DNA of 21,632 nt, taken from the IMG/VR virus record IMGVR_UViG_3300007539_006097, positions 1 through 21,632 of that record. One strand, 5' to 3'. The position numbers and the translations under genes were made by a program. The notes under the pieces are model-generated. The model had not been told where the DNA came from and did no database searches. It saw nothing but the letters and a program-made list of their open reading frames with translations. Positions 6,592-13,200 of this stretch are shown in pieces. Origin of the DNA: a virus. Positions within the stretch are counted from its first letter, which is position 1. The number at the start of each line of letters is the position of its first letter.

Positions 6592-7520
6592 TGGCTAGAC
6601 TATCATCTGAACAATTATTAGATCAATACCGCAAAGGATTTTTAGGGGCCATCTGGGAAGAACATGTATTTGAAGAATTATTGGATATGTCTAAGTATCC
6701 ATATTTTGGAGACGGCGCTTCTAGAATCGTAGGAAGTGGCAAAGATAAATTATCTCTCCCTTTTAAAGCTGTGTTGGGATTTGATAAGAAATCATATACA
6801 GAACGACAAACTACAGGAGATTGTGTAAGCCACTCAACTAGAAATGCTGTAGATTTAAGTCGTGCTGTAGAAATTGCTGTAAAAGGAGAAAAAGAAGGAT
6901 GGCATTGTCGTGGTGCTACAGAGGCTATTTATGGGGCTCGTGGTCATAGTGGTCAAGGAATGAGTTGTTCAAGAGCAGCAACATTTGTTAGTAAAAATGG
7001 AGGCATTTTACTTAGAAAAAATTATCCTGGCGTTGCTGATTTTAGCCAATACAACGGAAGTATGGGCGCTAAATGGGGAGGCAGAGGACTTCCTGACAAA
7101 GTTATAGATGAAGCAGAAAAGCATCAGGTTACAACTGTTTCTCTTGTGAGAAGTGTAGAAGAAGCCAGGGATGCTCTTGCTAATGGGTATGGAATAAGTG
7201 TGTGTAGTGGTTATGGATTTTCTAATAGTAGAGACTCTAAGGGCATAGCAAGAAAAAGCGGCTCATGGGCACATGCGATGGCATGGATAGCTTGTGATGA
7301 TACCCATGAAAGATTTAAAGAAACATTATTCCTAGTTCAAAATAGCTGGGGGAAATGGAATAGTGGACCGAAAGTTCACGACCAACCAGACGGAAGCTTT
7401 TGGATTAGAGAAAAAGATGCTGCTGGAATGTTAAGCGGGAAAGGAGCCTACGCTTTTAGTAATGTAAATGGATTTCCTCCACAAAAACTTACAGACTTAG
7501 GATTTGTCGATTACCTATAA
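6591..7520 (+). CDS. Papain-like cysteine peptidase (family C1A-like)
   Basis: The 309-aa product carries the papain signature. Gln73 and Cys78 lie in RQTTGDCVSHSTRNAVD (oxyanion Gln and nucleophile Cys), His228 in SGSWAHAMAWIACDD, and Asn251 in the classic block VQNSWGKWNSG (250-260) with Trp253 behind it. There is no signal peptide or long propeptide, although about 70 residues precede the active site. Several further cysteines (106, 126, 205, 235) are present. The gene sits in the middle of the membrane-protein island, one base after the membrane-anchored 175-aa protein, with RBS GAAGGGA (6577-6583). Papain-like enzymes are uncommon in phages. Possible roles are cutting peptide cross-links or envelope proteins during lysis, cleaving host factors, or being carried in the virion. 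The peptidase call is firm; the role is open. Confidence 0.85.
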   Translation: MARLSSEQLLDQYRKGFLGAIWEEHVFEELLDMSKYPYFGDGASRIVGSGKDKLSLPFKAVLGFDKKSYTERQTTGDCVSHSTRNAVDLSRAVEIAVKGEKEGWHCRGATEAIYGARGHSGQGMSCSRAATFVSKNGGILLRKNYPGVADFSQYNGSMGAKWGGRGLPDKVIDEAEKHQVTTVSLVRSVEEARDALANGYGISVCSGYGFSNSRDSKGIARKSGSWAHAMAWIACDDTHERFKETLFLVQNSWGKWNSGPKVHDQPDGSFWIREKDAAGMLSGKGAYAFSNVNGFPPQKLTDLGFVDYL

Positions 7521-7530
7521 AGGAGGATAT

Positions 7531-7716
7531 ATGAACGTATTAGACAAAATGGCTTTCAATAGATTGGTTGCTATTATAGCAAACTTCGTATTAAATGTTA
7601 TTAAGTTATTTGCTCCTAAAGCAGTAGAAGATATAGAGGTTCCAGAAGTTAGTCCAGATAGAAAAAAGATATTCCCAATATTTAGGAGAAAGAAAAAAGA
7701 TGAAAATTCCAATTAG
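7531..7716 (+). CDS. Small protein with one hydrophobic helix and a basic tail
   Basis: The 61-aa product starts at ATG 7531, which follows AAAGGAGG (7519-7526), the closest match to the anti-SD in the window; the SD begins on the stop codon of the peptidase gene. Residues 9-27 (FNRLVAIIANFVLNVIKLF) form a hydrophobic, partly amphipathic helix, followed by an acidic stretch and a very basic tail (FPIFRRKKKDE). It could be a small membrane peptide, for example a holin or antiholin type, or a peptide bound to the membrane surface. It overlaps the next gene by 17 nt. Function unknown. The strong RBS indicates real and probably abundant translation. Confidence 0.6.
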   Translation: MNVLDKMAFNRLVAIIANFVLNVIKLFAPKAVEDIEVPEVSPDRKKIFPIFRRKKKDENSN

Positions 7717-8026
7717 TATTCTTGCTTTTGCTTTTATGGGAGGGGTCATGCTTAATGATTTTCAGCCATCTTCAACTAGTGCCGTTAGCATGATTGGAGG
7801 AGTTCTAAAAGCTAGGCATTCTGTAAAAGAAGATGCTAAATATCCTCGTAAAGATTGTCCAGTATGCGAAGGAAAAGGATGGTATATTAGTGGAGATGGA
7901 ATAGAAAAAGTAGATTGCGGATATTGTGAACCAGTAAAAGAGGAAATCCCAGAAAAAACAGAAGAACAAGTTGATGATCCTCCGTTAGTCCCAGTGAGAC
8001 CCAATACTTTTTATCTAAGGAAATAA
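7700..8026 (+). CDS. Membrane-anchored or secreted protein with DnaJ-type zinc-finger repeat
   Basis: The 108-aa product has a hydrophobic N-terminus (3-18, IPISILAFAFMGGVML), then a single DnaJ-like cysteine pair unit: CPVCEGKGWYISGDG (Cys53, Cys56) and VDCGYCEP (Cys73, Cys76). Four cysteines of this kind normally bind one zinc ion. A Pro/Glu-rich tail follows (EEIPEKTEEQVDDPPLVPV). DnaJ itself has two such paired units and a J domain; neither is here, so this is not a chaperone of that type. It starts 17 nt inside the preceding gene and ends one base before the next. It may present a zinc knuckle outside or at the membrane, perhaps as a partner of the peptidase. The motif is clear; the role is unknown. 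Confidence 0.65.
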   Translation: MKIPISILAFAFMGGVMLNDFQPSSTSAVSMIGGVLKARHSVKEDAKYPRKDCPVCEGKGWYISGDGIEKVDCGYCEPVKEEIPEKTEEQVDDPPLVPVRPNTFYLRK

Positions 8027-8027
8027 A

Positions 8028-8426
8028 ATGCCAGCATTAACTATAGAAGAATTAGCTAAAGAAATTTATGATAAAACATTATCTAAAGTCAAAGAGACGG
8101 ATAGATATGGTATTGATCCTATAACTATTATTATGATTATTGCCATCATGGTAAATGTTATTAGAGTTATACAGGAATGTAATAAAAATAAAACAACAAA
8201 ACTATCAACCGGAGAAAAAACAGAATTTTTTAGCACAGACGTAAGATTTAGATCTTTTAATCATAGCTTTTTGACTAGAATGAGACTAAGAAAAATTCTA
8301 AAAAATCATTTAACAAAAGACCAATATAAAGTATATGGTGACGCTATGTTACAAACTTTGTTAGAGGTAGGAAAAACAGTCAAGGAAGAACAGGTATCAG
8401 CACTTCTGGAGTATAAACATGTTTAG
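8028..8426 (+). CDS. Hypothetical single-pass membrane protein
   Basis: The 132-aa product has a soluble N-terminus (1-28, acidic helix), one membrane helix at about 30-48 (DPITIIMIIAIMVNVIRVI) and a basic C-terminal domain of about 80 residues (RMRLRKILKNHLTKDQYKVY then DAMLQTLLEVGKTVKEE). The cationic C-terminal part suggests contact with nucleic acid or with the negatively charged membrane face. No catalytic motif is visible and the family is not recognised. AAGG upstream of 8028 gives an RBS. It overlaps the last gene of the island by 8 nt. Confidence 0.58.
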   Translation: MPALTIEELAKEIYDKTLSKVKETDRYGIDPITIIMIIAIMVNVIRVIQECNKNKTTKLSTGEKTEFFSTDVRFRSFNHSFLTRMRLRKILKNHLTKDQYKVYGDAMLQTLLEVGKTVKEEQVSALLEYKHV

Positions 8427-8670
8427 TATATTAGTATGGTGTGTATATGGGATTTTTGTTGGATCTATAGCCAAAAGTATAATCCCTGGAGAAGAAAATT
8501 TTGGCTTCGTTAAAACAGTAGCATTAGGAGTAGCGGGATCTTATATGGGTGGCGCTATGATGTACTTATTAGGCCAATACGATGCTGTTTCACCAGCAGG
8601 ATTATTTATGGGTGTTTTAGGTTCTTGTGTTGCTTTAATGCTATATAATAAATTAACCAAAACTAAATAA
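8419..8670 (+). CDS. GlsB/YeaQ/YmgE-like small membrane protein (transglycosylase-associated family)
   Basis: The 83-aa product has three membrane helices (about 2-20, 29-50, 59-76). The pattern FVGSIAKSIIPGEENFGFVK followed by TVALGVAGSYMGGAMMYLLG matches the glycine-rich GlsB/YeaQ/YmgE (Transgly_assoc) family, whose cellular members are small stress-related inner-membrane proteins of unclear function. In a phage it could act as a holin-like pore or as a membrane-stress or exclusion factor. It is the last gene of the membrane island: its stop codon is followed by 28 nt and then the strong terminator. TGGAG (8407-8411) serves as the RBS. The family match is by eye from conserved glycines and length. 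Confidence 0.68.
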   Translation: MFSILVWCVYGIFVGSIAKSIIPGEENFGFVKTVALGVAGSYMGGAMMYLLGQYDAVSPAGLFMGVLGSCVALMLYNKLTKTK

Positions 8671-8698
8671 TTTCTGGTTCGTTTTTTGATCATAAAAT

Positions 8699-8734
8699 CA
8701 AGCCTGTCTTAAAAAAGATAGGCTTGTTTTTTTT
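8699..8734 (+). terminator. Strong intrinsic terminator closing the membrane-protein island
   Basis: CAAGCCTGTCTT (8699-8710) pairs with AAGATAGGCTTG (8715-8726) over 12 bp with one G-U pair and an AAAA loop, followed at once by eight T residues (8727-8734). This is the clearest rho-independent terminator in the window. It separates the membrane island from the replication operon and lies one base before the minus-35 box of the next promoter, so it would insulate that promoter from upstream transcription. Confidence 0.92.
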
Positions 8735-8735
8735 A

Positions 8736-8764
8736 TTGACACACAGAACAGAATATGCTATAAT
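8736..8764 (+). promoter_or_regulatory. Consensus extended-minus-10 sigma-70 promoter for the replication operon
   Basis: TTGACA (8736-8741) and TATAAT (8759-8764) are both perfect consensus hexamers with a 17-bp spacer, and TGC (8756-8758) adds an extended minus-10 element. Transcription should start near 8770-8772, giving a leader of about 30 nt before the 49-aa gene. It is the only such promoter I found. A promoter this close to consensus would be used by unmodified host RNA polymerase early in infection. All downstream genes to the window end can be read from it, as no terminator follows. Confidence 0.93.
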
Positions 8765-8785
8765 ACAAAACCTAAACACAGAACA
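8741..8785 (+). repeat. 10-bp direct repeat within the promoter, possible operator
   Basis: ACACAGAACA occurs exactly at 8741-8750 and 8776-8785, start-to-start distance 35 bp. The first copy overlaps the last base of the minus-35 box and lies in the spacer; the second lies just past the expected start of transcription, so the pair brackets the minus-10 element. This placement fits binding sites for a repressor or for a phage protein that shuts the promoter off. Chance repetition cannot be excluded without comparison to relatives. Confidence 0.55.
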
Positions 8786-8802
8786 AGTCAGCAAGGTGTA
8801 CT

Positions 8803-8952
8803 ATGATATTAGTATTTTACTATTTAGCATTAGCTTTAGATTTCTACAATTTGATAATGGGCCAACACATGCAAAATAACCTATTTGCAACTTCTACATC
8901 TATCGGCCTATTATATTTAATTTCCATAATTAACAAAAAGGACAGGAGATAA
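8803..8952 (+). CDS. 49-aa membrane peptide, first gene after the promoter
   Basis: An ATG at 8803 opens a 49-codon frame ending with TAA at 8950-8952, one base before the reductase start codon. AAGGTG (8793-8798) lies five bases upstream. The product has two hydrophobic segments, about 1-12 (MILVFYYLALAL) and 27-43 (LFATSTSIGLLYLISII), a short polar link (MGQHMQNN) and a basic end (NKKDRR), consistent with a two-span hairpin peptide with both ends in the cytoplasm. The end of this frame also carries the RBS of the next gene (AGGAGA), so it may couple translation of the reductase. It is too short for a secure call, but its position, RBS and tight spacing favour a real gene. Confidence 0.6.
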   Translation: MILVFYYLALALDFYNLIMGQHMQNNLFATSTSIGLLYLISIINKKDRR

Positions 8953-8953
8953 T

Positions 8954-11149
8954 ATGTCTGCGCTTCAAGAATTACAAAACTATACATTTGTTAGTAAATA
9001 TGCCCGATGGATTGAAAGTAAACAAAGAAGAGAAACATGGAAAGAGGCTGTTGAAAGAGTCAAAGGCATGATGCTTACAAAATATGCAGATTGCGAAATC
9101 AACGAAGACATTGAATGGGCATATGATTTAATGTATAAGAAAAAAGTTCTTGGTAGCCAAAGGGCTTTACAGTTCGGCGGAGAGCCTATCCTAAAAAGAC
9201 ACGCAAAAATCTATAACTGCACAAGCTCATATTGTGATCGTCTTAGATTTTTCCAAGAATGTTTCTGGCTTTTACTTTGTGGCAGCGGCACTGGTTTTTC
9301 TGTTCAAAAACACCATGTCGCAAAATTGCCAAAATTGCAACACGACGTAAAGAAAGGTAGCGGCGTGAAACATGTTATCGAAGATAGTATCGAAGGCTGG
9401 GCAGATTCTCTTGGTATTCTTTTGTCTTCTTATTTTGATAGACCTTCTGATCCGTCTTTTGCTGAATTTACCAATCAACATGTAGTATTTGATTATTCTC
9501 AAATTAGAAAAAAAGGAGCTCCTCTAAGTTCTGGCGTAGGAAAAGCCCCAGGATATGAGCCTCTTGCAAATGGCCTTGAAAAAATTAGAGCTTTACTAGA
9601 CAGGTGTATTGCTAATGGGCAAGAAAAATTGCGACCAATTGATGCTTATGATATTGTTATGCATAGTAGTGACGCTGTATTGTCAGGTGGCGTTCGTCGC
9701 TCCGCTTCGTTAGCATTATTTAGTCCAGATGATGAAGAAATGACTAAGGCCAAAACAGGTAATTGGTTTACTGATAATCCACAAAGAGCAAGAAGCAATA
9801 ATTCAGCCCTTCTGCTAAAAAACGAAACTAGTTATGAAGAGTTTGCTGCCCTCATGGAGAGTGTAAAAGAGTTTGGAGAGCCTGGATTTATTTGGAGCGA
9901 GTCAAAGGACATGATTTTTAATCCGTGCGTAGAAATCGGCATGTGGCCTGTTGATGAGGATACAGGAGAATCTGGATGGCAGGGCTGCAATCTTTCTACT
10001 ATCAATTGTTCTTCTTTAGTAGACGAAGAAGATTTTTATGAGAGATGTCGTGCTTGTGCAATTATTGGAACTTTACAAGCTGGTTTTACTTCCTTAGAAT
10101 ATTTAGGAGAAACAAGTGAAAAAATCTTCCAACGAGAGGCTTTACTGGGTGTTAGTCTTACAGGAATTATGGAAAAGCCTGATCTTGTGGTTTCGGAAAA
10201 GACGTTAAGACAAGGGGCTAGAATTGCTGTAAAAACAAATGAAGAACTAGCACAAAAGATAAATATAAATCAGGCAGCAAGAGTAACTTGCCTAAAGCCT
10301 GAAGGAACATCAAGCAGTATGCTTGGTACTAGTTCAGGTATTCATCCTCATCATGCCAAACGATATATTCGTCACGTTCAGGCAAATGTTCTTGAAGCAC
10401 CATATGAATATTTTAGAAGCTATAATCCACAAGCATGTGAGAAAAGTTCATGGTCGGCAAATGATACTGATGAAGTTATTAAGTTCCCAATTGAAGTACC
10501 AGATGGATCTAAACTAAAAAATCAACTTCCGGCAGTTGAGATGCTTGATGTTGTTAAGAATACGCAAATTCAATGGGTCAATTCTGGTAAAAACTCTAAG
10601 CTTTGTACTCAACAATTCCTAAGTCATAATGTTAGTAATACTATTACTGTGAAACCAGAAGAATGGGAAAATGTTACAAAGTTTATATACAAAAACAGAA
10701 AGTATTATGCCGGCATTAGTCTAATTCCTCAGAGTGGAGATAAGGACTATCCACAAGCCCCATTTACAACTGTATTTACAAGTAGAGAAATTGTTAAAGA
10801 ATATGGAGATGCTTCTTTATGGTGCTCAGGGCTTATAGAATTAGCATTACAAAACTTTGATAAAAACCTATGGGCTGCTTGTGACTATGTTACATTAAAT
10901 CAATTCAACGATAGTGATGACGAAAATAAACTTATGTTTGTCACAAAAATGAAAAACTTTGCTGGAAAATATTTTGAAGGAGATGTCAAGAGATTGACAT
11001 ATTGTATGAAAGATGTTTATAATTGGAAGGTTTATTGTGATCTTAAAGATAGTTTTAAAAAGGTCGATTATACTCAATTATCAGAAAGCGAGGACAACAC
11101 CACAGGCATAGAAGAAATCAGTTGTGCTGGCGGCGCTTGTTTAATATAA
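8954..11149 (+). CDS. nrdJ: Adenosylcobalamin-dependent (class II) ribonucleotide reductase, monomeric NrdJ type
   Basis: This reduces ribonucleotides, probably triphosphates, to deoxyribonucleotides with a B12-generated thiyl radical, supplying dNTPs for phage replication. The 731-aa length fits the monomeric Lactobacillus leichmannii-type enzyme. Key residues: redox-pair cysteines Cys89 (YNCTSSY) and Cys345 (GCNLSTIN); the block FNPCVEIGM with Asn323, radical Cys325 and Glu327; the phosphate-binding segment LKPEGTSSS (447-455); and the C-terminal shuttle cysteines Cys724 and Cys729 in SCAGGACLI. The spacing from Cys325 to Cys345 is 20, longer than the 11 in the L. leichmannii enzyme, from a small insert (MWPVDEDTGESGWQ). 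No intein or frameshift was seen. AGGAGA (8944-8949) is the RBS. Class II avoids the need for oxygen or a small subunit but depends on cobalamin from the host. Confidence 0.93.
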   Translation: MSALQELQNYTFVSKYARWIESKQRRETWKEAVERVKGMMLTKYADCEINEDIEWAYDLMYKKKVLGSQRALQFGGEPILKRHAKIYNCTSSYCDRLRFFQECFWLLLCGSGTGFSVQKHHVAKLPKLQHDVKKGSGVKHVIEDSIEGWADSLGILLSSYFDRPSDPSFAEFTNQHVVFDYSQIRKKGAPLSSGVGKAPGYEPLANGLEKIRALLDRCIANGQEKLRPIDAYDIVMHSSDAVLSGGVRRSASLALFSPDDEEMTKAKTGNWFTDNPQRARSNNSALLLKNETSYEEFAALMESVKEFGEPGFIWSESKDMIFNPCVEIGMWPVDEDTGESGWQGCNLSTINCSSLVDEEDFYERCRACAIIGTLQAGFTSLEYLGETSEKIFQREALLGVSLTGIMEKPDLVVSEKTLRQGARIAVKTNEELAQKININQAARVTCLKPEGTSSSMLGTSSGIHPHHAKRYIRHVQANVLEAPYEYFRSYNPQACEKSSWSANDTDEVIKFPIEVPDGSKLKNQLPAVEMLDVVKNTQIQWVNSGKNSKLCTQQFLSHNVSNTITVKPEEWENVTKFIYKNRKYYAGISLIPQSGDKDYPQAPFTTVFTSREIVKEYGDASLWCSGLIELALQNFDKNLWAACDYVTLNQFNDSDDENKLMFVTKMKNFAGKYFEGDVKRLTYCMKDVYNWKVYCDLKDSFKKVDYTQLSESEDNTTGIEEISCAGGACLI

Positions 11150-11174
11150 AATTTATAATCGAAAGGTATCAACT

Positions 11175-11909
11175 TTGAGAAAAAAGAAAATAACAACAGA
11201 TAAAAAACCTAAGTTTATTGATATCACTAAAAGTATTATTCCAGAAATATCTGAAATCAAACATAAAAATAGATTAATTGCCAGAAGTGAAAATCAAAAA
11301 GAATTTATTAGATCTATGATAGAAAACGACGTTGTTTTTTGTCAGGGTTTAGCAGGGTCTGGTAAGACTCATATAGCAATTGGTATGGCTATAGAATGGC
11401 TTCTTAAAGATAAGGTTGGTAAAATAGTTATTACTAGACCTGTCGTGGAGGCTGGTGAAAAAATTGGTTTTTTACCTGGATCAGCAGAAGAGAAAATCCA
11501 TCCTTATTTAATACCTATTCTTGATGAGATTAATCATTTTATTTGTATGGCAGATTATGCGAGACTAAAAAATGAAAATAGAATAGAGATTGTTCCTCTG
11601 GGACTTATGAGAGGAAGAAATTTTCACGATGCCTTTATTGTCGCTGATGAATGTCAAAATGCTACTTATGAGCAACTAAAAATGCTTATCACCAGAATTG
11701 GAACAGACAGCAAGATGGTATTGACAGGAGATGCAGCACAAAGCGACCTGAATAAGCATATGAAAGGAGGATTTATCAAACTTATGGAAAGATTGGCAGA
11801 TGTTGAAGGTGTTGGTCTTTCTTTCTTAGAAGCATGTGACATAGTGAGAAATCCGATCATAGCCAAGATCCTATACAAATTAGAAGAATATGAGAACAAA
11901 CCATACTAA
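11175..11909 (+). CDS. phoH: PhoH-like P-loop ATPase
   Basis: The 244-aa product carries the PhoH core: Walker A GLAGSGKT (58-65), ITRPVVEAGEKIGFLPG (86-102), Walker B FIVADECQNAT (154-164), and MVLTGDAAQSDL (181-192), which is the GD-Q-D sensor block. PhoH proteins bind and hydrolyse ATP and are linked to RNA metabolism and phosphate stress; they are common in marine and freshwater phages with unclear role. The start is taken as TTG 11175, with GAAAGG (11161-11166) eight bases upstream; no in-frame ATG occurs until about residue 48, which would cut into the fold. It overlaps the HNH gene by 20 nt. No pho-box-like element was seen upstream, so phosphate control is not supported here. Confidence 0.9.
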   Translation: MRKKKITTDKKPKFIDITKSIIPEISEIKHKNRLIARSENQKEFIRSMIENDVVFCQGLAGSGKTHIAIGMAIEWLLKDKVGKIVITRPVVEAGEKIGFLPGSAEEKIHPYLIPILDEINHFICMADYARLKNENRIEIVPLGLMRGRNFHDAFIVADECQNATYEQLKMLITRIGTDSKMVLTGDAAQSDLNKHMKGGFIKLMERLADVEGVGLSFLEACDIVRNPIIAKILYKLEEYENKPY

Positions 11910-12444
11910 ATGTTTATTATTGAATGTAGACTATACTCCAGTGTCCCTAATAAGCTGGAAAAGAGCTATGGTCTGGTATTTTAAATATAACAAAAACAAT
12001 AAGTACGGTATAGATATTATAGATTTCTATAAGAATGACTGTATTCATGGAGTTAATCAAAATTTCCCCATACCTGCTGTAGCCAAAACTAAAAAATACT
12101 TTCGTTTTGGTTCGGATATTGTAACATTTTCTCGTAAAAATATTTTTGTGCGAGATAATTATACATGTCAATATTGCTCTAAAAAATTTGAATATCATAA
12201 ATTAACTTATGATCATGTAGTGCCTAAATCTGCTAATGGCCCTACAACATGGACTAACATAGTAACCGCTTGTTTTCCTTGTAATTCTAGAAAAGGCAAT
12301 AGAACTCCTAAACAAGCAGATATGCCATTATCAAAACAACCAATCAAACCCGAAAAAAGACTAAGATACTTGCCAATTTTCGACTATCTGGCTACTATAA
12401 ACAGTGTTCCAGAGGAGTGGAGACTGTACCTACCGGAGTATTAG
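11890..12444 (+). CDS. HNH endonuclease with zinc-binding CxxC pairs
   Basis: The 184-aa product has an N-terminal region of the common bacterial type (CLLLNVDYTPVSLISWKRAM) and a C-terminal HNH domain. Zinc pairs are Cys93-Cys96 (YTCQYC) and Cys128-Cys131 (ACFPCNSRKGN). The catalytic block LTYDHVVPKSANGPTTW holds Asp108-His109, and Asn123 and Asn132-Arg134 complete the HNH pattern. Such enzymes nick or cut DNA. In phages they include homing endonucleases, packaging partners and host-DNA nucleases. This one is a free-standing gene that overlaps phoH by 20 nt. It interrupts no obvious gene, so a selfish homing role is not evident, though insertion between phoH and the next gene cannot be excluded. 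Confidence 0.85.
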   Translation: MRTNHTKCLLLNVDYTPVSLISWKRAMVWYFKYNKNNKYGIDIIDFYKNDCIHGVNQNFPIPAVAKTKKYFRFGSDIVTFSRKNIFVRDNYTCQYCSKKFEYHKLTYDHVVPKSANGPTTWTNIVTACFPCNSRKGNRTPKQADMPLSKQPIKPEKRLRYLPIFDYLATINSVPEEWRLYLPEY

Positions 12445-12445
12445 A

Positions 12446-12787
12446 ATGCCAGAATATACCTATCAGTGCGAAGAATGTGATACTACATTCGCCGTAGTCT
12501 GTAGCATATCAGAATATAAGGATCATCCTAAATGTTGTTGTGGATCAAAAAAAACAATTAGAAATTATATTGAAGATTGCTCAACTATTAACGGAAATGT
12601 TAGACTTGGAGACAACGAATTAAAAACATTAGGGGATCTAGCCAAAAGAAATACCGAGAGAATGAGCGAAGATCAAAAACAAGCTATATGGGCCAAGAAT
12701 AACGCATATAAGGAAAATCCACCAGATAAGCCATTGCCAAAGGGGATGTCACGACTGAAAAAACAACAAAAAATGAAATGGAGTTAA
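12446..12787 (+). CDS. FmdB-like zinc-ribbon protein
   Basis: The start is ATG 12446, with GGAG (12434-12437) eight bases upstream; a frame open further upstream has no RBS. The 113-aa product begins PEYTYQCEECDTTFAVVCSI, the usual FmdB/CxxC regulatory zinc-ribbon opening, with Cys8 and Cys11, then CCCG (30-33) as the second metal pair and SKKTIRNYIEDC. The rest (about 50-113) is polar and helical (DLAKRNTERMSEDQKQAIWA) with a basic, proline-containing tail (LPKGMSRLKKQQKMKWS). The ribbon suggests contact with nucleic acid or with RNA polymerase or other proteins. It lies one base after the HNH gene, in the long operon. The precise function is unknown. Confidence 0.72.
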   Translation: MPEYTYQCEECDTTFAVVCSISEYKDHPKCCCGSKKTIRNYIEDCSTINGNVRLGDNELKTLGDLAKRNTERMSEDQKQAIWAKNNAYKENPPDKPLPKGMSRLKKQQKMKWS

Positions 12788-12789
12788 TT

Positions 12790-13200
12790 GTGAGAGACAA
12801 ATTTAATTTAGATGCATGTATTTATAAGCCTAATAATGGATCTGTTGAAACAGTAGGTTCTTCAGCGGGAGAAGACGAGTTCTACACTGTATTAGGACAA
12901 CAAGAATTTACTGACTCTAATGGTTATTCAAGAGTGACAGAAAAGTCAGATCATATTTACGCCAAAGCAATTAATGCAGAAGGTGAAACTAAATACTTTG
13001 TTAAATGCAATAGATATGGTAAATTATTTAATCCTTCTGGAATGTTTACGGAAGGGAACCATAAGAGATTTAACAAAATGATTGGTTCTAATGAGTTTAA
13101 TTTTAAAAGAGTTAATCTAAGAATTTTTGAACTATACACAAGTTTTTTGAAAACCAGAAATGTCGCATGGCTTAATAATGCAGAAAGGGAGATGACTTAA
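12790..13200 (+). CDS. Hypothetical protein, GTG start favoured
   Basis: I favour the GTG at 12790 because GGAG (12780-12783) lies six bases upstream. An in-frame ATG at 12778, inside the previous gene, would add four residues and has no RBS. The product of about 136 aa has a beta-rich first half (EDEFYTVLGQQEFTDSNGYS, HIYAKAINAEGETKYFVKCN) and a helical, basic second half (NHKRFNKMIGSNEFNFKRVN, FELYTSFLKTRNVAWLNNA). No catalytic motif, membrane segment or metal site is seen. It overlaps the HTH-like gene by one base (TAATG). The conserved-looking N-terminal part could be a small nucleic-acid or partner-binding domain. Function unknown. Confidence 0.6.
   Translation: MRDKFNLDACIYKPNNGSVETVGSSAGEDEFYTVLGQQEFTDSNGYSRVTEKSDHIYAKAINAEGETKYFVKCNRYGKLFNPSGMFTEGNHKRFNKMIGSNEFNFKRVNLRIFELYTSFLKTRNVAWLNNAEREMT

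Noticed and set aside
8671-8802. tRNA or structured regulatory RNA in the longest gap
   Set aside because: The gap is filled by the terminator, the promoter and a short leader. No cloverleaf or riboswitch-like structure could be traced by eye.
9272-9502. Minus-strand open frames, for example within the reductase gene and at 1978-2277, 5741-6082 and 16256-16651
   Set aside because: All are mirrored within well-supported plus-strand genes, lack sensible RBSs and have composition expected of antisense shadows.
8954-11149. Intein or intron inside the reductase, helicase or recombinase genes
   Set aside because: The genes have normal family lengths, motifs follow without gaps, and no intein splice blocks or HNH/LAGLIDADG inserts are present in them.
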